Below are positions 1 through 5,126 of a DNA stretch of 5,126 bases, piece after piece. Below the pieces are notes generated by a model that had not been told where the DNA came from, did no database searches, and was given only the letters and a program-made list of their open reading frames with translations. The stretch's first letter is position 1. Each line of letters starts with the position of its first letter. A program made the position numbers and the translations under genes. The DNA comes from an uncultured Saprospiraceae bacterium (lineage in GTDB: Bacteria; Bacteroidota; Bacteroidia; Chitinophagales; Saprospiraceae): NCBI GenBank assembly GCA_938033975.1, contig CALHKJ010000377.1, positions 1-5,126 on the forward strand, read 5' to 3'.

Positions 1-1
1 T

Positions 2-802
2 GAATACATAGGAGAAGGAAATATTGCCCTAAGAGATGAAGCAAGGAGAAAAACGGAAGTACTACTATCTCTAGAAATAGGCGGAACTTTATTTGATCCA
101 GACATCAACTTTGATTTAACCTTCCCGGATTTGCAAGGTGAACTAAAGTCTTATGCCTCCAACAAGATGCGTATTCTTCGTACCAACCCAACAGAGCTGA
201 ATGATCAGGTAGCGGGTTTACTATTGTTTGGTAGTTTTTTGCCTGCTGATAGCCCATTTGCATCATTAAATGGAGGGGATATATTGGCTCAAACCGGTTA
301 TCACACTTTAAGTGAATTTGTTTCTAGTCAACTTTCCTTTCTTTTATCAGGTTTGTTTGAAGAAGCTCTAATTGATAATAACCTTTTGTCAGGTTTTGAT
401 TTTGATATCGGAATTTATAAAAATTCAAGCTTGCTTGAAGGTGGTAATTCTGGTGCAATTGCTCCTGATGAATTTGAGTTGGTTCTAAAGCCTCAGTTTA
501 AGAATGACAGAATCACTGCGGATTTAGGTACATCATATGTGCGGCAATCAGAATTTGCATTGGATATAGGTGATTATCAATTCTATGATTTTAAAGTTGA
601 GTATGCGATCACAGCAGATAGAAGATTGAAAGCCAGAGTATATTCTAAGAATGATTACGATGTTGTTACAAGACTTAGAGAATATGAGTTTGGCGCTGGT
701 ATTCGATACAGTAAAGAGTTTGGAACACTGGCTGAGCTAAAAGAAATCTTCAAAGAAGAAATTAAGGCAGACATCAATCGATTCCAGAAAGAAGGAAATT
801 AA
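2..802 (+). CDS. tamB: TamB-like translocation/assembly protein, C-terminal part (partial, 5' end outside window)
   Basis: The frame is open from the window edge and gives the last 266 residues, so the start is missing; the first in-window start-like codon (TTG 131) is internal. The sequence fits the C-terminal TamB domain (DUF490 family): a beta-rich stretch with FDPDINFDLTFPD near the front, a middle region NDQVAGLLLFGSF, then amphipathic strands such as DEFELVLKPQFKNDRITADL and YDFKVEYAITADRRLKARVY, and a charged C-terminal helix (LAELKEIFKEEIKADINRF). The full family proteins are usually well over 1000 residues, anchored in the inner membrane and spanning the periplasm. They are linked to outer-membrane protein assembly and to lipid transport between membranes; in Bacteroidota the precise job is inferred from proteobacterial relatives. 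The stop codon overlaps the stop of convergent aroC. I am confident of the coding frame and fairly confident of the family; the specific symbol is by analogy. Confidence 0.8.
   Translation, partial: EYIGEGNIALRDEARRKTEVLLSLEIGGTLFDPDINFDLTFPDLQGELKSYASNKMRILRTNPTELNDQVAGLLLFGSFLPADSPFASLNGGDILAQTGYHTLSEFVSSQLSFLLSGLFEEALIDNNLLSGFDFDIGIYKNSSLLEGGNSGAIAPDEFELVLKPQFKNDRITADLGTSYVRQSEFALDIGDYQFYDFKVEYAITADRRLKARVYSKNDYDVVTRLREYEFGAGIRYSKEFGTLAELKEIFKEEIKADINRFQKEGN
738..759 (-). terminator. Weak candidate terminator for aroC, lying inside the tamB end
   Basis: Read on the minus strand, a 5-base stem TCTTC / GAAGA with a TTT loop (positions 759 down to 747) is followed by TTTCTTTTA, about 40 bases past the aroC stop. 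The layout is that of an intrinsic terminator, but the stem is short and has only two G-C pairs, so it may be chance in AT-rich coding sequence. It matters because the convergent genes leave no intergenic space for a terminator. Confidence 0.18.
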
Positions 803-1878
803 AGTTTAGAAGTTTTACTTCTCAAAAGGTGATCTGCAACAACTAAGGCAGCCATCGCTTCTACAATTGGAACTGCTCTTGGTAGGACACATGGATCATG
901 TCTCCCTTTTCCTTCGACTTTTACCTTTTCGTTACTTTGATCTATGGATTCTTGATCTTGCATAATTGTTGCGACCGGCTTAAATGCAACATTAAAATAA
1001 ATTGGCATTCCATTGCTGATACCTCCTTGTATACCACCAGAGTAATTTGTTCTTGTTTGAATTTTATCATTTTCAAAGTAGAACTCATCATTATGCTCTG
1101 AACCTTTCATTTTAGTCCCTTCAAATCCTGAACCATATTCGAAACCTTTCGCAGCATTGATACTCATCATTGCTTTCGCTAAATCTGCATGAAGTTTATC
1201 AAAAACTGGTTCTCCAATGCCAGGAGGAACATTTTCAATTTGACATGAAACAACACCGCCAATTGTATCACCTTGTTTTCTAATATCTCGAATCAGGTTT
1301 TCCATTTGCTGCGCCATCACTAAGTCAGGGCATCGAACTGGATTCTTTTCAATATTTGGAATTAATTTGGGAGTCAACTTGTCACTCCATTCTAAGTTTC
1401 CAACCCTTGAAACATAGGCAGTTAAAGAAATACCATAATGCTTTAACAATAACTTTGCAATAGCACCAGCAGCCACTCGCGCAACCGTTTCTCTAGCTGA
1501 AGATCTTCCTCCACCCCGATAATCCCTTAGACCATATTTGGTCTGATATGTATAATCTGCATGAGAAGGTCTGAATTTGGTCGCTATATGACTGTAATCC
1601 TTAGATTTCTGATTGGTATTTTCAATGACAATACCAATAGGAGTACCAATACTTTTCCCTTCAAAAACCCCTGATAAGATCTTTGCTTGATCTGGTTCTT
1701 TTCTTTGGGTGACAATGGCAGATTGGCCGGGCCGACGCTTTCTGAGCTCTTCATTGATAAAATCAATATTAATGTCCAGACCAGCTGGACATCCATCTAT
1801 AACGACTCCTAATGCATGACCATGGGACTCTCCAAAGCTGCTAATTCTGAATATTTCTCCAAAGCTATTGTTTGCCAT
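799..1878 (-). CDS. aroC: Chorismate synthase
   Basis: This enzyme converts 5-enolpyruvylshikimate-3-phosphate to chorismate, the last step of the shikimate pathway in the cytoplasm. It needs reduced FMN, although the reaction is redox-neutral overall. The 359-residue protein is a typical full length and carries all the family signatures: FGESHGHALG near residues 15-24, EPDQAKILSGVFEG at 61-74, FRPSHADYTY at 102-111, YRGGGRSSARET at 120-131, MSINAAKGFE at 238-247 and GRHDPCVLPRAVP at 325-337. The two invariant active-site histidines correspond to His19 and His106. The ATG at 1878 gives the expected N-terminus (NSFGEIFRISSFGESHG); no earlier start is needed. There is no Shine-Dalgarno sequence. 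A consensus -7 box ends only four bases before the ATG, so the transcript may have almost no leader. Its stop overlaps the tamB stop by four bases in the convergent direction, and it is divergent from guaA. No key residue is missing. Confidence 0.98.
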   Translation of the reverse strand: MANNSFGEIFRISSFGESHGHALGVVIDGCPAGLDINIDFINEELRKRRPGQSAIVTQRKEPDQAKILSGVFEGKSIGTPIGIVIENTNQKSKDYSHIATKFRPSHADYTYQTKYGLRDYRGGGRSSARETVARVAAGAIAKLLLKHYGISLTAYVSRVGNLEWSDKLTPKLIPNIEKNPVRCPDLVMAQQMENLIRDIRKQGDTIGGVVSCQIENVPPGIGEPVFDKLHADLAKAMMSINAAKGFEYGSGFEGTKMKGSEHNDEFYFENDKIQTRTNYSGGIQGGISNGMPIYFNVAFKPVATIMQDQESIDQSNEKVKVEGKGRHDPCVLPRAVPIVEAMAALVVADHLLRSKTSKL

Positions 1879-1882
1879 TGCG

Positions 1883-1914
1883 CAAAGGTATTCAATTATT
1901 GAATTGTCAGCTAA
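1883..1914 (-). promoter_or_regulatory. Bacteroidota-type promoter of aroC
   Basis: On the minus strand, TACCTTTG (1890 down to 1883) matches the Bacteroidota -7 consensus TAnnTTTG at every fixed position. Twenty bases upstream is TTAG (1914 down to 1911), a three-of-four match to the -33 TTTG, with spacing in the accepted range. The box is followed by CGCA and then the aroC ATG. The start point predicted from the consensus falls at or within a few bases of the start codon, implying a leaderless or nearly leaderless message. This is inferred from sequence only. Confidence 0.6.
1890..1904. repeat. Perfect 15-base palindrome, possible operator
   Basis: ATTCAAT-T-ATTGAAT has two perfect 7-base arms around one central base. 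It abuts the aroC -7 box and fills part of that promoter's spacer. A dimeric regulator bound here would block aroC transcription. No regulator can be named from the sequence, and AT-rich intergenic DNA produces such symmetry by chance fairly often. Confidence 0.35.
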
Positions 1915-1929
1915 TATTATTAGGCTTTG
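1899..1929 (+). promoter_or_regulatory. Candidate guaA promoter, upstream option
   Basis: TTG (1899-1901) is followed after 19 bases by TAGGCTTTG (1921-1929), which is the -7 consensus with one extra base between TA and TTTG. If used, it would give guaA a leader of roughly 55 bases. It lies face to face with the aroC promoter and shares both palindromes with it. The extra base in the -7 box keeps confidence low. Confidence 0.25.
1911..1923. repeat. Perfect 13-base palindrome, possible operator
   Basis: CTAATA-T-TATTAG has perfect 6-base arms around one base. Its centre (1917) is 20 bases from the centre of the neighbouring palindrome (1897), about two helical turns. It covers the aroC -33 element on the minus strand and the TA of the upstream guaA -7 candidate on the plus strand. 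The half-sites of the two palindromes are not clearly the same sequence, which weakens the case for one protein binding both. Confidence 0.3.
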
Positions 1930-1932
1930 ATG

Positions 1933-1965
1933 TATGAGTTTTTCTTTCTTTAGGGCTTACACTTG
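1933..1965 (+). promoter_or_regulatory. Candidate guaA promoter, proximal option
   Basis: TATG (1933-1936, three of four with TTTG), a 21-base spacer and TACACTTG (1958-1965, one mismatch to TAnnTTTG) form a plausible Bacteroidota promoter. It would place the transcript start near 1970 and leave a leader of about 20 bases before ATG 1990. It would also put the in-frame TTG at 1963 upstream of the transcript, which agrees with choosing ATG 1990. Each element has one mismatch, so this is a candidate only. Confidence 0.33.
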
Positions 1966-1989
1966 AGAAAATATTTTAATTTTACACCC

Positions 1990-3531
1990 ATGGTTAATTA
2001 TATCTCCATTTTAGATTTTGGATCCCAGTATACACAGTTAATTGCTCGAAGAATCAGAGAAATGGATGTATACGCCGAAATTATTCCTTTCAACAAATTA
2101 CCTGACCTCGACGATGAGAACCTGAAAGGAGTAATATTATCTGGTAGTCCTTTCTCTGTTACAGCAGAAAATGCACTTCATCCTGACCTTAAATCAATAG
2201 TTAATAAAAAACCGGTGCTAGGCATTTGCTATGGTGCTCAATATCTCACAAACTATTTTGGTGGTGTTGTGGCGAGTTCAGACAAAAGAGAATATGGTCC
2301 AGCAACTCTTCAGTTGGTTAATGATTCTCCCTTACTTTCAGGAATTGATCCAGATTCCCAAATTTGGATGTCACATGCAGATAGTATTGTTACTCCTGCT
2401 CCATCTTTTGAGGTTGTAGCAAATACTTCAACCATTCCTGTGGCTGCTTTTCAAGGGAAACCAGGTGAGTTCACACATCCGGTAATGGGAGTACAGTTTC
2501 ACCCTGAGGTAACACATAGTGTAGAAGGCAAAAAAATCCTAAGAAATTTTGTATTGGAAATGTGCCAATGCAATCAAGAATGGAGCCCAAAGTCATTCAT
2601 CGAAAAAACAGTAGATGAATTGAAAACAAAAATTGGTGATGATAAGGTGATTATTGGATTATCTGGTGGAGTTGACTCAACTGTTGCGGCCACCTTATTG
2701 CAGCAAGCAATAGGAAGCAATCTGTACGCAATTTTCATCAACAATGGTTTATTGAGAAAAAATGAATTTGAAGAAGTGATTGAGTCTTATCAAAGCATGA
2801 ATCTGAATCTAATTCCTGTAGATGCAAGCCTAGACTTTTTAAGTGAATTAGATGGTGTTTCCGATCCAGAAAAGAAAAGAAAAATTATTGGAAGAGTATT
2901 TATTGAGGTATTTGAAAGAGAAGCTAAGAAATTGGAAAATGTGAAATACCTTGCCCAAGGAACAATTTATCCAGATGTGATTGAATCATTATCTGTAGTT
3001 GGCCCATCAGTAACGATAAAATCCCATCACAATGTTGGTGGACTACCTGATCTCTTAGATCTGGAAATAGTAGAACCTCTAAGGATGTTATTTAAAGATG
3101 AGGTAAGAAGAGTAGGGACAAGCTTAGGTATCAAGAAAGAACTTATTGGAAGACATCCATTTCCAGGCCCAGGTTTATCAATTCGTATTTTAGGTCCAAT
3201 TAGTCAAGAAAGAGTAGAGTTGCTACAACTTGCAGATAAAATCTACATTGATCATCTCAAGTCTTCTGGTCAATATGATAAGGTTTGGCAGGCTGGTGCA
3301 ATATTACTACCTGTTAAGTCCGTTGGAGTAATGGGAGACGAACGAACATATGAGTTTACAATAGCTTTGAGAGCTGTCGTCTCTGAAGATGGCATGACTG
3401 CCAAGTGGGCTGAACTTCCATATGACTTACTTGCTGATATTTCTAATGATATAATTAATAAAGTAAAAGGTATAAATCGAGTCGTATATGACATCAGTAC
3501 AAAACCTCCAGCAACAATTGAGTGGGAATAG
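1990..3531 (+). CDS. guaA: GMP synthase (glutamine-hydrolysing)
   Basis: This enzyme makes GMP from XMP, ATP and glutamine in the cytoplasm, the last step of guanine nucleotide synthesis. The protein is 513 residues, within the usual range. Domains in order: an N-terminal class I glutamine amidotransferase (about 4-190) with oxyanion-side motif LSGSP, nucleophile Cys80 in GICYGAQYL, and His171 and Glu173 in VQFHPEVTHS; an ATP-pyrophosphatase domain with P-loop SGGVDS at 225-230; and a C-terminal dimerisation and XMP-binding domain with HPFPGPGLSIRILGP at 389-403 and the family ending TKPPATIEWE at 504-513. All catalytic residues are present. I chose ATG 1990 because MVNYISILDFGSQYTQ matches the usual N-terminus; the frame stays open back to a TTG at 1963, but those nine extra codons look unlike the family and overlap a candidate -7 box. 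It is the first gene of a tight cluster: its 3' end overlaps the following lipoprotein gene. No Shine-Dalgarno sequence is visible. Confidence 0.98.
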   Translation: MVNYISILDFGSQYTQLIARRIREMDVYAEIIPFNKLPDLDDENLKGVILSGSPFSVTAENALHPDLKSIVNKKPVLGICYGAQYLTNYFGGVVASSDKREYGPATLQLVNDSPLLSGIDPDSQIWMSHADSIVTPAPSFEVVANTSTIPVAAFQGKPGEFTHPVMGVQFHPEVTHSVEGKKILRNFVLEMCQCNQEWSPKSFIEKTVDELKTKIGDDKVIIGLSGGVDSTVAATLLQQAIGSNLYAIFINNGLLRKNEFEEVIESYQSMNLNLIPVDASLDFLSELDGVSDPEKKRKIIGRVFIEVFEREAKKLENVKYLAQGTIYPDVIESLSVVGPSVTIKSHHNVGGLPDLLDLEIVEPLRMLFKDEVRRVGTSLGIKKELIGRHPFPGPGLSIRILGPISQERVELLQLADKIYIDHLKSSGQYDKVWQAGAILLPVKSVGVMGDERTYEFTIALRAVVSEDGMTAKWAELPYDLLADISNDIINKVKGINRVVYDISTKPPATIEWE

Positions 3532-4849
3532 AATATTTCTCTTTCTTTTCTTATCCATTTTTTTAGTTAGCTCTTGTAAGACTAAGAAGACAGTTGTTGA
3601 TAACAGAGGTAAAACACAAACAACAGTACCATCTACTAGACCGGGTCCAAAGTCTAAAGTAGATACCATTCGATGGACTGAGACAATACTTGAAAATGAA
3701 GATGTTGCTGTAATCGATGAACCAGTCGAATATAAATCCAATTATAAAATTGCACTACTTATTCCTTTTGAAAGTAATAGGTACGAACCTAGGCAATTCC
3801 AAATTCCTGAAAGTAAAGAAAATCGATTTGCAAATTATTATTCTGGTGTAAAATTAGCTTTGGAAGAATTGGATGCAGAAGGCGCTAATTTTTCTGTTCA
3901 AGTGATGGACTCTGGTGTTGGAAATATAAAACCAAAACTTGATCGATTGAAAGATTACGACCTGATTATAGGGCCATATAGCAGAGATCAATTGAAAGAA
4001 ACTGCTTCATTTTGTAAGAAGAATGAAATAGTGAATGTGTCTCCGTGGCAAGCTTCATCTAGAATCGCTGAAGACAATCCTTATCATATTCAACTAAGAC
4101 CTAATCAAACGGCTTACTACGATGCGATGGTTATGGATGCTTTGGAAAAATATAATGCTTCACAAATATGGATGGTTGGTCGTGATGATTCAAAAGATAA
4201 GGGAAGAATCAATTATTTTCAACAGTCTGCTGCAGCCATTCTTAATAAGCCGAATTCAAAACCGTTAAATGAATATACAGTAGACCTAGATTCATTAATA
4301 AATGATGCACTAACCTATGATGAAATTTTTGTTGAAGGGCAAGAAAATGTTTTCCTCTTTCCTCAATGGTCAAGTGAAGACGAACCCTTCTTGTATGATT
4401 GTCTAAGGAAATTAGCTATAGAAAAAGGTTTGAATAAGGTAATAGTTTATGGGATGCCTGTGTTGATTGATTCTGATAAAATATCTTATGACTATTTTCA
4501 AAATCTTGATATACATGCAACTCGAGCAAAATGGGTAGATAGAAATGATCCAGATGTAAAAGCATTTAGGAAATACTATTTTGAAAGATACAATGCCTTG
4601 GCTGAAGATGATGCTTTGGATGGTTATGACATGATGATGTTTATTGGTAAAAACTTGATGAAAGATGGGAAGACTTTTCAGCATAAATTAGATCAGGATC
4701 AATCCCGATACCTACAAACTTCGTTTGATATTCAAAAAGTGGTTCTTTCTGAAGAAGAAAGACTCGACAATTTCAATAAAATTGACTATTTCGAAAATCG
4801 AAAGTTGGATATTATCCGATTTAGAAAAGATCGGTTGATTAGAGATTAA
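3518..4849 (+). CDS. Lipoprotein with type 1 periplasmic-binding (receptor ligand-binding) fold
   Basis: This is a predicted membrane-anchored lipoprotein outside the cytoplasm. From TTG 3518 the protein is 443 residues and begins with a compact signal peptide: one Arg, a hydrophobic run IFLFLFLSIFL, and lipobox VSSC with Cys20 as the lipidated residue. ATG 3488 is the alternative (453 residues, Cys30), but it gives a long polar N-region and a 44-base rather than 14-base overlap with guaA. The residues after Cys are KTKK, not the acidic run seen in surface-export signals of Bacteroidota lipoproteins, so a periplasm-facing position is more likely. A Thr/Lys/Pro-rich linker follows. The folded part starts near YKIALLIPF and has hallmarks of branched-chain amino acid binding proteins and LpoA-type relatives: NYYSGVKLALEELD, IIGPYSRDQLKETASF, and NVSPWQASSRIAEDNPYHIQLRPN, where binding proteins contact their ligand. 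The C-terminus includes KYYFERYNALAEDDALDGYDMMMFIG. There is no LysM domain and no transporter gene nearby, so a transport role is unproven. It is probably co-transcribed and translationally coupled with guaA. Confidence 0.85.
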   Translation: MSGNRIFLFLFLSIFLVSSCKTKKTVVDNRGKTQTTVPSTRPGPKSKVDTIRWTETILENEDVAVIDEPVEYKSNYKIALLIPFESNRYEPRQFQIPESKENRFANYYSGVKLALEELDAEGANFSVQVMDSGVGNIKPKLDRLKDYDLIIGPYSRDQLKETASFCKKNEIVNVSPWQASSRIAEDNPYHIQLRPNQTAYYDAMVMDALEKYNASQIWMVGRDDSKDKGRINYFQQSAAAILNKPNSKPLNEYTVDLDSLINDALTYDEIFVEGQENVFLFPQWSSEDEPFLYDCLRKLAIEKGLNKVIVYGMPVLIDSDKISYDYFQNLDIHATRAKWVDRNDPDVKAFRKYYFERYNALAEDDALDGYDMMMFIGKNLMKDGKTFQHKLDQDQSRYLQTSFDIQKVVLSEEERLDNFNKIDYFENRKLDIIRFRKDRLIRD

Positions 4850-4855
4850 CCAGAA

Positions 4856-5126
4856 ATGATTCTTACAGAAAATAGGCAAAATAAGTTCAAAAGTACCATA
4901 GCCAACAGGCAAACTGATGTTACTGTGATTTTGGAAAATGTACATGATCCACATAATATTGGTGCTGTGATGAGATCTTGTGATGCAATTGGAATCAATG
5001 AAATTTTTGTGCTGAATACCACAGAACTTACAAAGAAACAAGTATTGCGTTTTGGTAAATCCGCTTCAGGAGCTATTAGGTGGGTGACACTACATTATTT
5101 TGACAATAGAGAAGAATGTTTTACTG
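4856..5126 (+). CDS. trmH: TrmH-type tRNA (guanosine-18-2'-O)-methyltransferase, N-terminal part (partial, 3' end outside window)
   Basis: Ninety residues are visible before the window ends. The protein belongs to the SpoU/TrmH (SPOUT) RNA methyltransferases, which move a methyl group from S-adenosylmethionine to the ribose 2'-hydroxyl. The stretch from Arg18 to Leu53 (RQTDVTVILENVHDPHN, then IGAVMRSCDAIGINEIFVL) aligns by eye along its whole length with the start of bacterial TrmH, which methylates G18 in the tRNA D-loop. Motif 1 is intact, with Asn34 and Arg40 at the places of the conserved Asn and catalytic Arg. FGKSASGAIRWVTL (66-79) fits the next conserved block. Motifs 2 and 3, which form the cofactor knot, are beyond the edge, so completeness cannot be judged. 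The ATG is six bases after the lipoprotein stop, pointing to one operon. No good Shine-Dalgarno sequence is present. Another 2'-O-methyltransferase of the family (RlmB or TrmL type) is possible but fits less well, since RlmB usually carries an extra N-terminal domain. Confidence 0.85.
   Translation, partial: MILTENRQNKFKSTIANRQTDVTVILENVHDPHNIGAVMRSCDAIGINEIFVLNTTELTKKQVLRFGKSASGAIRWVTLHYFDNREECFT

Noticed and set aside
808..822. Small hairpin AGAAG-TTTTA-CTTCT just after the tamB stop, considered as the tamB terminator
   Set aside because: The stem is five A/T-rich pairs, is followed by CAAAAGG rather than a T-run on the plus strand, and lies inside the aroC coding end.
898..1101. Open frame of 67 codons on the plus strand
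   Set aside because: It lies wholly antisense to well-conserved aroC sequence, has no family resemblance, and its composition follows from the aroC codons.
1938..1951. Pyrimidine-rich tract (TTTTTCTTTCTTT) before guaA, considered as a terminator tail or a purine riboswitch part
   Set aside because: No hairpin precedes it, and the roughly 110-base region is too short and lacks the conserved helices of a purine or guanidine-type riboswitch.
3427..3741. Open frame of 104 codons on the minus strand across the guaA/lipoprotein junction
   Set aside because: It is antisense to conserved GuaA C-terminal codons and to the lipoprotein signal peptide, shows no recognisable domain, and has no promoter or start signal of its own.
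4712..5041. Open frame of 109 codons on the minus strand across the lipoprotein/trmH junction
   Set aside because: It opposes the conserved TrmH motif 1 region and the lipoprotein C-terminus. Its residues (rich in Ile, Asn, Phe, His) look like a reverse-strand shadow of AT-rich coding sequence.
1..5126. Search for a mobile element, CRISPR array, toxin-antitoxin pair, defence system or tRNA
   Set aside because: All of the window is accounted for by five conserved genes and one short intergenic region. I saw no terminal inverted repeats, spaced direct repeats, transposase or integrase motifs, or cloverleaf sequences.

Overview
The window reads as ordinary chromosomal core genome from a Bacteroidota bacterium. 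The supporting signs are low GC, no clear Shine-Dalgarno sequences before the starts, a perfect match to the Bacteroidota -7 promoter consensus (TAnnTTTG) in front of aroC, a TamB C-terminus of Bacteroidota type, and a guaA / lipoprotein receptor-fold protein / trmH gene order that, from memory, resembles this phylum. Cytophagales is my best guess for the order, but this is only a weak impression. I see no insertion sequence, CRISPR array, tRNA, rRNA, phage gene or sign of recent transfer, and no stretch over 300 bases without a gene.

Layout: (1) positions 2-802 (+) hold the last 266 codons of a tamB-like outer-membrane biogenesis gene whose start is outside the window. (2) aroC (chorismate synthase) lies on the minus strand at 799-1878. 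It converges on tamB and shares a TTAA tetranucleotide with it, so the two stop codons overlap. (3) A divergent intergenic region of about 110 bases (1879-1989) carries the likely aroC promoter, two weaker candidates for guaA, and two perfect AT-rich palindromes whose centres are 20 bases apart. (4) guaA (GMP synthase) runs from ATG 1990 to 3531 (+). (5) A lipoprotein with a type 1 periplasmic-binding fold starts inside the end of guaA (TTG 3518 or ATG 3488) and ends at 4849. (6) A TrmH-type tRNA 2'-O-methyltransferase starts six bases later at 4856 and runs off the window.

The genes guaA, the lipoprotein gene and trmH are packed so tightly (14- or 44-base overlap, then a 6-base gap) that they almost certainly form one transcript. 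Their products act in purine synthesis, at the cell envelope and in tRNA modification, so they do not form an obvious single pathway. AroC makes chorismate, the branch point for aromatic amino acids, folate and menaquinone. It is expressed divergently and may have a transcript with almost no leader.

I did not find a convincing undescribed system. The points most worth a second look are the possibly leaderless aroC transcript, the paired palindromes laid over the divergent promoters, and the role of the orphan receptor-like lipoprotein, which has no transporter genes beside it.
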